A stretch of DNA of 64,000 nt from Sthenelais limicola (taxonomy: Eukaryota > Annelida > Polychaeta > Phyllodocida > Sigalionidae). Under the pieces are notes generated by a model. That model was not told where the DNA came from. It did no database searches and saw only the letters and a list, made by a program, of their open reading frames with translations. The position numbers and the translations under genes are program-made. Within the stretch, counting starts at the first letter, position 1, and every line of letters begins with the position of its first letter. Shown here one piece after another: positions 8,725 through 20,435 of this stretch. Where the stretch lies: positions 3,680,627-3,744,626 of the forward strand of contig OW804100.1 of assembly GCA_942159475.1 (NCBI GenBank), read 5' to 3'.

Positions 8725-8912
8725 TTAACCTCTCCACGAGCAGCGAAGGTCCACCCCCTTACGTAACCGATAGCCAGTCAGCGCGCTTGATACCATAAAC
8801 ACATGTGGCCCACATGGGGTTATTTTGCGCGCACTGCATGTTTACAAGTGCAACCTCAGACACAAACGTCAACACGGCCTATACTTTAACATAGAAAGGT
8901 ACCATGTTTTGA
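8725..8912. repeat. diverged repeat, copy 2 (partner at 7784)
   Basis: Begins with the same TTAACCTCTCCACGAGC block as 7784 and continues with matching blocks into the left arm of the fold-back element at 8832. It lies immediately upstream of the putative signal-peptide exon. Confidence 0.4.
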
Positions 8913-9238
8913 TAAACGTAGATAACTAAGATCTAACTTATAAGTTAGATCTTAGTTATCTACGTTTGTGTCCTGTATAAGGAGATCTTTAAGAAGGGAT
9001 CTATGTTTTTTATGAGTTTTATTTGTTATTCTGATGATTCTTTTTTATGTTTCTTAAAACCAGCCGCCCTGATGAGAGTAGGGGGTATTGGTGGGTCCAT
9101 ACTGCCGAAATAATAGTTCAAAACACTTCAAATCCAATGAAAAATGCTATATTTGGGGCAAAACATGGTACCTTTCTATGTTAAAGTATAGGCCGTGTTG
9201 ACGTTTGTGTCTGAGGTTGGACTTGTAAACATGCAGTG
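8832..9238. mobile_element. fold-back element with 80-bp inverted arms
   Basis: The arms 8832-8911 and 9159-9238 are inverted copies over 80 bp with one mismatch noticed; the outer ends read CACTGCATG. The interior includes a 54-bp perfect palindrome (8914-8967) just inside the left arm. No ORF of interest and no clear target duplication. It may be a fold-back MITE or the result of an inverted duplication. Confidence 0.7.
8914..8967. repeat. 54-bp perfect palindrome, no loop
   Basis: The left half 8914-8940 (AAACGTAGATAACTAAGATC...) is the exact complement of 8941-8967 with no spacer. Such loop-less palindromes are usually unstable, so it may be recent or formed by end-to-end joining of two terminal repeats. 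Confidence 0.85.
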
Positions 9239-9888
9239 AAAGATTGGGACTATTCGAATAAAGATTTGTGACATTATAGTCTTGAGGAATGTTGATTTTT
9301 CAAAATATTTTTTTTTTGCATAACCATCATGAACAACCACCAGGGGGCGTTTTTCTGTGTTTTTTTCTGTATTTTTTAATAGACTTGAGTTCACTTACAG
9401 TTTGAAATTTGTCTTATCCATATAACAACAAGGGATTGATATGCTCTTGAAGAGCGTAAAATATGCTTTAATTTGATATATAAAACATGCCTCTAGGTTA
9501 ATAAGAAATGGAGTTATGATTTTTCGAAGAATTGCTAGAAAAATATGAAACTTTATTCAGCAACTGAACCCTTTATAGAAAATCAGTAGGTAAGTATATA
9601 GTCCCAGCATATCAAGCAACATTAGCTCTTATTAACTGTCCTTAACAAAATAAACACTAAATAGATTACAGACAAACCAATGACACATATGTATGTCCAG
9701 CTTGGTCATATCAATACATGTATCATCACACCAAGCAAATTATATCACATCATACCAGTTAAAGAATAGGTTCGTGCCGCATCGAATAACTGATATGAAT
9801 AGATGAACAGACACTAAATAACATACACATAAATGACCCTTGAGACATCTTTATGATCTACCATATTTTGATCATCTTGTGATCATAG
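9239..9888. other. non-coding AT-rich stretch
   Basis: No recognisable gene or repeat. Confidence 0.5.
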
Positions 9889-9896
9889 GGTTATAG

Positions 9897-9930
9897 CAAA
9901 GAGTTTATATACTAGTATATAAACTCTTTG
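9897..9930. mobile_element. 34-bp palindrome flanked by GTTATAG duplication
   Basis: The segment is a perfect palindrome (left half CAAAGAGTTTATATACT). It is flanked by GTTATAG on both sides (9890-9896 and 9931-9937; GGTTATAG if one base is shared). Two abutting terminal inverted repeats with a 7-8-bp target duplication suggest an extreme internal deletion of an hAT-like element, whose duplications are normally 8 bp. Confidence 0.55.
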
Positions 9931-9937
9931 GTTATAG

Positions 9938-11415
9938 TGTGAATGTTGAACGTACATTTTGCTCTAGCATGACAATTACAGAATAATATAGACTATATTA
10001 TCTGGGCAACTATATCTACCAGTGAAAAATGAATGTGCTGAAGCACAGAGTTATTTGATCATCTGAAGCAACTCAGCTGAAACAGGTGAATCAAAACATA
10101 GTCAGATAACATCAATGGGAACAAAATGTACAAGGTGTACCACATATGCTGCTGCAGGCAGTGCACTAGAGATATCCAGATCATTAAACAATTAATATCT
10201 GATATTGGAGACCTGTTAGTGCACTGTCTGGTGTAAGGTGGCCCATTTTTAGCTTCTGTCTAAGGTGGTATAGACCTAGAACTGCTCCTGGCAAATGACA
10301 TGTTCAGTGAAGGCCTCTGATATGGGTGGCAGAGACTTTAGGTTTGGAGCACTAGCCATTTTCGTCAACCAGACAGCATAATATGTTTGCATACCATGTC
10401 CCCATTATGCTTTGAGTTATAGCACAAGGATACCAATGGTGTTGCTTCACATACCAAATCATCCACCCCAGCAGCTTTAGATTCCAACAACTGACTTTCC
10501 AGTGTTATATTCAAGGCCGTTACCAATTCCATGAAGATAGGAAATAGTGTCACAACCACTTTATGCATGAACTCCTGGAAGATGAATTCTGTGATGAACC
10601 ATATTTTTTGCCATAGAATTTATGTTTATTACACATCATCCAACAATGGGGCTTTCCATCATCAGAGTACAATTTAGTTCTCTGAAGAAGTGTATGAGTA
10701 GTATAAAAATGTTGACCACTATCCTCACAAAATAAACACAGGCTAGATGCACCTCTAGACCTGAAAGGTCTGCAAAATCCTGAGGGGGTTGAAGATACAC
10801 TAGGCAAAGATTAAATCATGGAAAGGAAAGCAAGTGCAGGAATGCACAGCTAACACTGATCAGATGGAGCAGGACCAAAATTAGGATGAAAACCACATAG
10901 CTGAGGACTTCTTACCTCCTAACATGACTCATCAGGTCAACATGGAGCCTGGTGGAGCCTGGTGATCCCAATCCATCACAGGCAGATACAGATCCTTCAA
11001 TAAATACAAGGAACCTGAGAATATATTGGCCACCAGCAGGCAACAATGTTCTTGGCACTAGGAGTGACAGGGCGGGCAAGAAAAGCAGCAATTCAGAGAA
11101 TTGGCCAGGCAGCAGAAAGAGCATCATGCTGGGTGTTCTTGAGAAGGCACACTGGTAGCTGGAGGCCAACACAAAGTGACTGATGGTCCACCACTGTGGA
11201 CCTCCCATCTGGAAAGCATACCAAGTTACGGGTTGCAACACACAAGGAGGGATAACCTCAGCTGAGGACATTTGTGGTGTCGCAGCAGCAACCCCACTGC
11301 TGTACTCATAAAAAACAGCAAAAAATATCTATTGATTCACTATGATCATGTCAGCCACATCATGAATGTTGCATTGCTCATTCTATGGTGGTTCTTTCAG
11401 TATTTCTGATTGCTA
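9938..11415. other. no gene recognised; possible relic of a transposon ORF on the minus strand
   Basis: Minus-strand frames at 10550-10807 and 10365-10568 read continuously apart from a frame change, and contain a Cys/His-spaced segment (CLFCEDSGQHFYTT then HCWMMCNKHK). The layout vaguely resembles zinc-binding N-termini of transposon-encoded proteins, but I cannot assign it. Frames around 10912-11271 are unrecognised on both strands. Confidence 0.25.
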
Positions 11416-11634
11416 CTGGACCTGGGGCCTGTTGCTCTGCTTTCCCACTATTTCTCCATTAGAAATGTATGGAGAAATAGTTTGCAAGAAAGCAACCTAG
11501 GTCTGGAAGGGCTGCTTGGAAGATCTCCAGTGGAGAAGAAGATTGTCCTCTTTTTGATTTATATTTATGTATAATTTTTTATTCCCTGAATAAAAGTAGT
11601 ATAATAAGGATGAAACAGAGCAACAGACCCTGGT
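11416..11634. mobile_element. probable MITE with ~22-bp imperfect terminal inverted repeats
   Basis: CCTGTTGCTCTGCTTTC near 11425 is matched in inverse by GAAACAGAGCAACAGACC near 11610. Inside is a second perfect 12-bp inverted repeat (CTATTTCTCCAT/ATGGAGAAATAG, about 11450-11482). No coding capacity. Target duplication not clear. Confidence 0.5.
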
Positions 11635-13837
11635 TGTTCAGGTGTGATAACTAGTTCATTGTTAATCAGATGATCAATGAGATATTTAGTGATCAATGTT
11701 TGCAGCTAGCATTTTCCTCAGTTGGATCTGGTTTCATTTTTGGTACTTGATGGATATCTATCACAGTGTTATAATGGATGTAACTATCCCACTGATTAAC
11801 AGGTATGTCTGGACCAATCAGGTTGCGACATACCTCAGTAGCTGTCTAGCCCTCGCAGGGGAAGGAGCTACCTGTATAAACAGCTTTTAAAATTTATGAT
11901 GTGTCACAACGAGTTATAACAACAGATGAGATTACACAGCAGTTTTGAAGATGATTGTTCATTATGCTTGATTTAGTCTCTAGGACTACTCATAGGAACA
12001 TTTTGCATATTGCATATTGCACTGGACAGACTATTGTGGAGGCGGGTGGTAAACCAAAACTAGGGTGTCATGTGCATGCGCACTTTGTGCGTCACAGAGA
12101 GAGATAGGAACATTTATTGGTGATTTCTAGTATAAGCAACCATGAATATATAACATCCCATCACTCATCTCATGGTTAAACTCAAATTGAAATTTAACTT
12201 TTCTTCCTTAGGAAGCTTTTTCACTTCTAAGTTGATTCTTGAATCAGTTTTCAATGGTCATAGATAAAAGAGGAAACACAATTGGTGATTGTAAGGTTCC
12301 CCTGCATAGAGCTGTCAGTACTAAAGAGAGCCATTTATTAGTTGTGTAGGCCATAATGACATTAATAAAGGATGTTTCTCCCATTTTTGCAAGGGAGGGT
12401 AGATGAAACATTGAATGGTTAATATAGTAACTTGAATTCAATTACATTTAATGAATGGAAATCTTAAGCTAATTTCAAGAATCAAGGGTGAAACCATTTC
12501 TAAATGGCAAGGACAAGATCATTTCCCTGATCGTATTTCTAACCCTTACTCACCCTGTTCAGCAATAATATGACATCTTTATATCATATGAATGTATGTG
12601 ATTTTATGACCTATAAATATTGATAAATGATACAAATTTACTAAATATTATTTAAGATCTATCAACTATCTGAAAGATGAATCAATTAATAGCAATATGG
12701 AACCCATCTGATATTCTGACTTATTGTTGAACTGATATGACCCATGGTTCATGTAAAACTGCATTATTTGCTGAATATGCATGTGCAATATATTATGAAG
12801 CCGTTATTAGTATGGATATAATAGTGTTCATTTATTTCCAGACACTTTAATAGTAAGACCTACTGTTGCTTGTTGAGGAGGGAATACAGGCTGAACTACT
12901 GATTTTTAATAATGGCTTTAATTGCTGAATAAATTTCATATCTTTATTGCATTTTGTCTTCTGAAGTACAACTTTATTCTTTTATATTATAGATATGGGC
13001 AATCCTTGTGTATTATTGAGTTCCTAGACCCAATAAACCTAGGTGTAGACACAAAAATCATGTTTCTAGCACCAATAATAAGGAAGTTATGGGGTAATGA
13101 TGATCAGCTACCTGGACGCCTAGCAGCCATTTTGTTTTTGGCCCATAACAAATTTTTCCCAAGAGATACAAAGTAGCACCTGGATGATTCTTGCTCAGGA
13201 CATGTTATATTACCAGAATCAACAATAAAACGTCATCCATACCGCGAAACATGCTTGATTCCCAAATCCCAGTTTGGCAACTGGACTGTAGGTGCAATTT
13301 ATGGACAAAACTGCCCCCTAGTGGCTGGTGGTTGATCACAGAATACCATTCAAGGTTTAGGATTGAAGAACTCCATGAGTTGAACAAAAAAGTTAATGAA
13401 GTCTAGGCTGTCAGATGAGCCATTCTTGTAGAATAACGAAAATCTTGCCTCGGCCGGCAGGAAATTATTACTTACATCTATTTTAATTATTATATTGATG
13501 CAGCCTAAACCTTTAAAAAAGACTTTTACAACTCATTGTAGACTTTTTAGACCATGTATATCTAAGATAATGTTGACAAGTGTAGCTTTGTAATCAATTT
13601 GAGGAATGCAACCCTGCACTATACGTCACCCTGGATTATAATTGGCTTATACAGGCGAGAAATACCATTGAGTGTCTGTTTTAATAACTTTATTTTCCAA
13701 TTTTCTTTGTTTTAAAATTATTTAGAATTTGTATACAGCCAATCTTCTGTAAAATGCCAGTAGAAACATAGACAGGCATGCACAGTGTTCAATGAATGTT
13801 ATAATCAATGGATGTCAAGTACATGTCAAGATAATGG
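11635..13837. other. non-coding stretch
   Basis: AT-rich, only short open frames without recognisable content. I see no RNA gene or repeat here. Confidence 0.5.
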
Positions 13838-14070
13838 GCTCACAGGCAATAATTCAATACAGAATAACCATGGTCTTCCACCCACTGCTGTGTCTAGCTC
13901 ACAGGCAATAATTCAATACAGAATAACCATGGTCTTCCACCCACTGCTGTGTCTAGCTCACAGGCAATAATTCAATACAGAATAACCATGGTCTTCCACC
14001 CACTGCTGTGTCTAGCTCACAGGCAATAATTCAATACAGAATAACCATGGTCTTCCACCCACTGCTGTTT
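13838..14070. repeat. 59-bp minisatellite, about 3.9 copies (locus 1)
   Basis: Units start at 13838, 13897, 13956 and 14015; each begins GCTCACAGGCAATAATTCAA and is almost identical. The same 59-bp unit forms an array at about 49702-49940. Short open frames across it are by-products of the repeat. Confidence 0.92.
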
Positions 14071-14494
14071 CCAGAGAGTATCCGCGCGAGTAGAGCGCTT
14101 TGCGTGGTCTATATATTAATGTTTTCCCCTATTGTATAAGCCAATGAAAGTTTGAAGTGTATGCCTATCCAAATCTCTCCCTTTCGTCACGATTTAAATA
14201 TTATTGGCATAATTACCAGCTCACGATGCAGCAGAAACCATTTGTTTACTGGTCATGGCGGCCATGATAAGCGGGACTACATACACCTGCCACTATCGAT
14301 ATTTCATGTTTCTGTATTCCATATAAAATTCCCTGCCGACGAATTAATTATAATACTTGAAAATGAACTATATATATGTCTTTACTGTCTGGGACTCTAC
14401 AATAGCGTTCTCACTGTTTATCCGATTTTACTGATTGTGATAACTATACTTTGTTTATTGAAACCTAAATCTTTCATTTTTAATGCGGCGGATG

Positions 14495-14624
14495 TGACGT
14501 AACTTTGGATGGATGCGCTTCCCAGCGTTTTCGCTAGAGGGCTGCAGGGCTTCTGTTGCATGCACTCGGCACAGTACAGTCACCGCACTCGAACGTCATC
14601 TTGCGACAACCGAACAACCAAAAG
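14495..14624 (+). promoter_or_regulatory. candidate promoter and 5' untranslated exon
   Basis: A TGACGTAA (CRE/ATF-type) site lies at 14495-14502 in a locally CpG-richer patch. It is followed by sequence ending in CCAAAAG at 14624 and GTTTGT, a usable 5' splice site. A matching 3' splice site (TATTTTTCAG, ending 15421) lies 797 bp downstream, just before an ATG. The arrangement suggests a transcribed unit on the plus strand; it is inferred from these signals only. Confidence 0.35.
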
Positions 14625-15421
14625 GTTTGTATACACTTCCTGTTTACTTTTTTTTCTCACAAGCCGATCTGTCATTCGGTGAACCTATGTCAATGTATAA
14701 CTTCATTTTGGACATTGTCCACGAATATTAATCACGTTCCTACAAGTGCAGACGATATTTCTTGAGCTTCGGGACCCGTGTCGTATCCTTGAAACATGGA
14801 TGAATCAATGCGGGCCGGCATAGGCCTAGGCCTAATAATTTCATTCATTTAGAATCCACTCATTTTTTTTTAACAAGCCGGTTTAATTACCACTGTCAAT
14901 GTATTTATTTGATTTTGGAAATATTCAAGTAATATAAACATTTTTTTTTAGAGCAGACGACATTTGATTTTGGTTTGGCGGTTCAGTTTAGCCACTTAAT
15001 TTTTTGTACGGCTTCTCCTACACCCGGGCCATTCACTCCGAATTCATTTAAATGAATTCATATTACTCTCTGTATTCATTACACTTGCCTCCGTCGACAA
15101 TATATTTATATTTCTTTAGTTGCGCACTTATATGGCTTGTCGTACACAGCCATAGGCCTATGCCTACTTTAAGCTATCTGAGTTATCAAACACTATACCT
15201 GCATTAATATAAAATTCCGATTGTAAAATAATGACTGTGCTGGGTCCGTAATATAAAAGTGTTATATAATCTTATGTTTACGAAGGTATAAGGTCCTGCA
15301 CGAGAAAACACCTCAAATATTATTGTTTCAATAAGACTGCTTGATGTACCTTTGCAAAAAAATTTGATATGTGTAATAATTTTATATTTAATATTATACG
15401 AGTACATATTATATTTTTCAG

Positions 15422-15610
15422 ATCATGGCGACCAACGTAATAAGACTTATGGAAGAGGGTGATTTCAATGGTGCTAGATTGTACTGTATGAGACCAGAAG
15501 TGAACATCGTGACCCTATCGAATTTCACCGGAACACCCGCTACCCGACGGGCAAATGAACGTGATTCTGCGCGAATTTTAATGCGCAATCATCTCGCCAT
15601 AGTTCTGTGA
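15422..15610 (+). CDS. hypothetical exon starting ATGGCG after a 3' splice site
   Basis: After the acceptor at 15421 the sequence reads ATC then ATG (15425) with an open frame of 61 codons starting MATNVIRLMEEGDFNGARLY. The segment VNIVTLSNFTGTP could be part of an OB-fold beta sheet, which would suit the RPA-like exons 5 kb downstream. I cannot find a convincing donor in the phase those exons need. It may be the N-terminal exon of the same decayed gene, or unrelated. Confidence 0.35.
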   Translation: MMATNVIRLMEEGDFNGARLYCMRPEVNIVTLSNFTGTPATRRANERDSARILMRNHLAIVL

Positions 15611-18151
15611 TGAGAGTGGACGCTTTTCACGCAATAACTATTGCGCAATGATTGCGGGATGGTCACGCTAAAAGTATAACGCAATAGCATTGCAAAAATT
15701 AGCAAATTCTAATGCCATTTTGAGAGAGGTATTACATTTTAATTTTATCATAATATTTAATTAATACCATCTAAAATAAATGAGACACTTCATGGCAGTT
15801 TCATTTTCCTGCCCTGGCAGTGATAGTATATCTTCTCTCACAGAAAGGTATGAAGGGTATAATTATTCCTTCAAGATTTCGAAGAGAGTTTGAACCTATG
15901 TATATGCATCATTTTGTTTACATCAATCCTACCATCCTCTTTGTGAGCCTGAAGGATAGCAGTCTATAGGAATCTAATGTGTTCCAGTGGTTGAATGGCT
16001 CTGCCTCACCCAAGGACTAGGGACAATCTATATGTACAATCATTAGGGTGGTTTGATCACAGCATTTTTCAATATCAAACAGGTATATAACACACATAAA
16101 CTATAGATGTATATCACTTATAACATTCCTATGCACATGATGTGGAATATCTATAGCAGTATAAATGCCATAAAAGTGTATTAACAGCACTTTTATTGTA
16201 AAAGAATTTGTAAATGCACTCCAGTTCCCAGTTCGCCACCTGGTGAAAACAGTACCGCCACCTGGTGGGGACAAGTCGCATAATGGTAAGGACTACTGGC
16301 TAAGGGTAAGGGATATTCCCATTATTTCGAACATATATATACATATATATATATGATAAAATGACAATAATTGTTAAATCCCATGAACTAATACTTTGAA
16401 ATCCAATATTCTCTATCCTACATTCAGTGCCCATATACCTCTAGCATTGATAGATATTCCAAACTTTAGGACAGTGTATGAAATATATCTTTGCATTTCT
16501 TAGGTTATCCTATTATATGGAGTGTATTTAGTTACTTTACTGGTAATTACCCGACCAGAGGTAATGCAAACCTTTTTTCTAAAATGAAAATATCTAACTT
16601 AAAATATAGAAATACTTATTACATGACCTAATGGTTACCATCGTTGGAATTGACTTGATTCATCTGTTCAAATATGATATATCAAATTCCATTATTTTGC
16701 GATTATTTTGCGACTTTGAAACTGGATTATATATTTGTGTAAGATACTATAACGCATAAGTACTTAAAAATGAGGTGGGGATTTATGTATATAATGTAAA
16801 ATCTTATGCATTCATCATGATGCCTACTTGGCCCTTCTAGCTTTATAAACAAAAGAAATATGATGGATGCAAATCAGGACGTCATTTGGTGTCCTATCCC
16901 ACCAATAAATATTATTAAAGTCTTTTTTAATTATTAGTGGGGCCAGGATTTCACCTGTAAGCATTCCTAACCTTTAACAAATATAAGACCTATATTTCTA
17001 TACTCTTGATTGCGGAATAGATAAAAAAAAATATGCTCAGTCGATATGATGTAATGGGAGACGTTTGCCGGCAATGAGTAAATGATCAAGGTACAATGAT
17101 AAAGGATATAAAGATGGTTTCTTTACATTATGAGGCATTTATTATGGTTATCAATAGTTATGTTTATTTCCCTGAAGAAAATAGGATGGTATGGTATGTA
17201 CAGTATATTACTACAATATCATTTTAAATAATAAAGTGACAATGTCATTAAAGTACTGTGTATTCATTCATAAGAGTTATAGTCTCATTTACACAAAAAA
17301 ACGTCCGTTTTCGTGATGGCTTTAACTTTGTGGCGAAAGGAAAGTCAGTGTGGTGATAATATTTCTTTGGAATTTCGCCACAGTGGCTAAAGGAAAAACA
17401 ATCCTAGCACGAGCCCAGTAAATATCACATGAAATAACATCATTTCATTTCATATGAAAAAAACAGGGTGGGTTTTACAAAATGAGGAATTAAATCCGTG
17501 AGTAAATCAAGTATTTATCTTTGTGTGTAGGGGTTTCTTTAACTTGGTATCAGAGAGTCAGTGTCAGTGTCAGAGAATTGGGTGTCATATGCGCGACAGT
17601 AAGTGTGAATGCTAGGTGAGTGAGCAGTGCCAGGTATGTCTTGTTGTGGCTGCTTTATAATGAGTATTTAGGCGCGATTTTGAATGCGCATTATATGCGC
17701 AATTTAGATCACACCCATAGGCCTATCATGGACTTTTGAAGAAAACATTAATTTGCAGATAAAATTGGTTGAGTAACACATGTTTAATACAAACATAAAT
17801 GAATATGAATGAGAACTTGAACCAACACAAGTGTGAGACCACCAAAAACATAGGAGGAATTAGACGCAATGGATTTCACATAATGGTTGCTAATGGTATG
17901 TCTATTTCACTTTAATAGCAGATCTTTGGATTCTGCTGGGGTTCTGGATACTTATAAATTACTGTTTGGACAGGAAGTGGTCAAACCGGAAAACGGATGA
18001 AGTAAATTATTGTTCGGATTCAGGGGTTTATTTTGCGGATGTAGATTTATTTTGCGGATGTAGTTAAAATAAACCCCAGTCGGCGTTTCCGCTCAATCAG
18101 TCACTTACCTCATCAACTAGTTGTTTGTCGCCTAAATATCACTCCCAATAG
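15611..18151. other. non-coding stretch
   Basis: AT-rich; contains a short duplicated CGCCACCTGGTG motif near 16230 and a TA-rich microsatellite at about 16338-16354. If the RPA-like gene model is right this would be intron. Confidence 0.5.
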
Positions 18152-18680
18152 CTCCAAAATCACCGATAATGTTCCAAATATCATTGTAGAAGGATATTCC
18201 GCTTGCTGAATGGTGGTGAACAACGAAATAGGGAATAATCGATTTGTCAATTCCTGCAAATCATCGTCATGTTCGCCACAAGCAGCCATGACAGTTCCAG
18301 GTTCAGGGTTCAAGGTCGGGTCTTAACTAGAGTTTTTTGGTTGTTTTTCGTCGATTCCGCGTTCAGTTTGGAACGTGTATAAAGTCCTGGTCACATTAAA
18401 GTCATTCCTCCACTGTTTCCGATGGAAATATTAGCCATTTTTAAGTTTTTAGGGCATAGGGTTCGCCATAACGTGACGACGATAGACATCGTGCGAGCGA
18501 TATTTCATGATACAATGGCTGCCTCCCCTCGTGGGGTCAAGCCCAGGCTATGTAAAACTCTACACAATATCTCCAAAATCACCGATAATGTTCCAAATAT
18601 CCTTGTACTTAGCATGATCTGCTTGCTGAATGGTGGTAAGCAACGAAATAGGGAATAATCCATTTGTCAATTCCGCCACA
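18152..18680. repeat. pair of ~105-bp direct repeats
   Basis: 18152-18258 and 18572-18680 share a long common sequence beginning CTCCAAAATCACCGATAATG and including GAAATAGGGAATAATC, with a few differences. They are 420 bp apart. Confidence 0.75.
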
Positions 18681-18842
18681 GTAGACATCGTGCCGGACAT
18701 CGTGCACGCCTCAGTTTGTTGACGTGTGGGTCCCTTTTGAATGAAATCTTCCGTGCGCTATATAGACTACCGTACACAATGCAACGCCAAGTCAACGTGC
18801 ACATGAGTGGCTATGCCGAAGGATCTCCACATCTCTTCCGGT

Positions 18843-19360
18843 CGCACGTATGGGTTCTGAAATCGCCATTCATTGAATACTTGATTCCCGTACACTAAAT
18901 CTTCGCTATCGGGCTAAAACTATATTTAAATCATTTCTAGCGGTTCAGATTTTTTAGTTATCTCTTTTTCAAGTCCGTAGACACACGCAACACGGCACTC
19001 GTAAACCGGAAGTCTCTGATGCTTTGGATAGCAAGCAGCGGATCCTTATGAAAACAGGCTGGCTCGCTGAACATAAACATAAGTAAATACCGACCTCTGA
19101 TTGGCTGTTGTACCTGGATGTTCATTCTGCCAGCCGTCGCGTTACCATTTAGATTCCGACTAAAGCGTGCAAACTTGCGGGCGTGTAAACACATGGTTTC
19201 TGAAGTCGCCATTCATTTATTACTTGATTTCCATGAAGGAAAACTTCGCTATCGGGCTAAAACAACATTTAAAACATTTCTACCGATTCAAATCTTTTAT
19301 TTATTTCTTTTTTAAGTCCCTAGACACACGGATACGGCATTCGTAAACCGGAAGTCTGAT
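18843..19360. repeat. ~345-bp tandem duplication, diverged
   Basis: The segments from about 18858 and 19201 run in parallel, sharing TTCGCTATCGGGCTAAAAC, the following (T/A)-rich stretch and TCGTAAACCGGAAGTCT. Together with the pair at 18152 it indicates repeated local duplication. Confidence 0.7.
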
Positions 19361-19730
19361 GCTTGGTTGCATGCAAAAACTGGAAGCTTCGTTTGTTTCT
19401 GGAACGGAGAGTGCGGCTGACGTAAACGACATTGTGAAGTTATGATTACGTGTACATATGTGATATTGGTTAGAAAGAGGTAAAATAATCTAAATATTAG
19501 AATGTGATGGGTAAATATGTGTAAAACATCATGATTTGGACGTTATAAAGGCTGCATTTGACTCGGTCCTTTCCATGTCAGATGTAAAATAGTAACCTAT
19601 GTATTGGAGTTAAGGAGTTAAATTATTGGAGTTCTTCATGCTGTAAGTACATCTACAACCTTTTTTTGAGCCTAATATTTGTTAATATGTGTTTAAACAG
19701 TGTTATTGAATCCAAAAATCGGCTATTAAA

Positions 19731-19854
19731 GTGATTAATTCCCTCGATTTTGTGTCTTCGGCTTTTGCTTGAAAATAAACCCCTCGGCCCTCCGGGCCTC
19801 GGGGTTTATTTTCAAGCAAATGCCTCAGACACAAAATCTCGAGAAATTAATCAC
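19731..19854. repeat. 124-bp hairpin/fold-back element
   Basis: The left arm 19731-19783 and right arm 19801-19854 are imperfectly complementary over ~54 bp and include TTGCTTGAAAATAAACCCC and its complement. The centre, CTCGGCCCTCCGGGCCTCG, is GC-rich and also self-complementary. Possibly a very short fold-back MITE. Confidence 0.8.
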
Positions 19855-20435
19855 ATAGTGATTCAAAGCCATAAAAATCACACTTCACTAGTTTGCAGTC
19901 AATCACAAAATGATCGCATTGCTATCCCACTCAATTGCACTCAGTGCCCGTCGGGTACAGACAACACGTACATGCTTGGCCAAATACTCAAGGCAAAGAA
20001 AGGGGGCTGGAAGCGACAGCCAGTAAAACAATTCGACAATCGCAAAATGGCAAAAATTGAGACGTCTTACGACCGTCTACTACTGATTCGGTAGGGCTAT
20101 TTGATTCATATATCTGTGCCCGAAATGAAACTGAATATAACAAATATCAAATCTATTGCACATATATATTATATACAAACATTCAGGTAATCATTACTGC
20201 AAACCCATGCCTACAACAGAGTGATTCTTCATTATTTTAGTGGGGTTATGCCATGATAGGTGGGCATCTCCACATAAACATGGACAGATTTATAGCCTAC
20301 CCCTTGACATATGCATTTTGAAAATCTACAAATTTAATATAAATATATTGACCTGACTATTGAATCACTCGTCATATGTTTTATATTTATATTTGCTATT
20401 TTATGACTAACAAAGTTTCTTTCCATCGTTTTCAG
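19855..20435. other. non-coding stretch
   Basis: A 114-codon open frame runs from the hairpin to 20094 but has no recognisable content; I consider it non-coding. Confidence 0.45.

Noticed and set aside
10912..11271. 119-codon minus-strand ORF
   Set aside because: No recognisable domain, no splice or promoter context, and an equally open frame on the other strand.
13838..14070. CRISPR-like array of regularly spaced repeats
   Set aside because: The 59-bp units are contiguous with no unique spacers, and the genome is eukaryotic.
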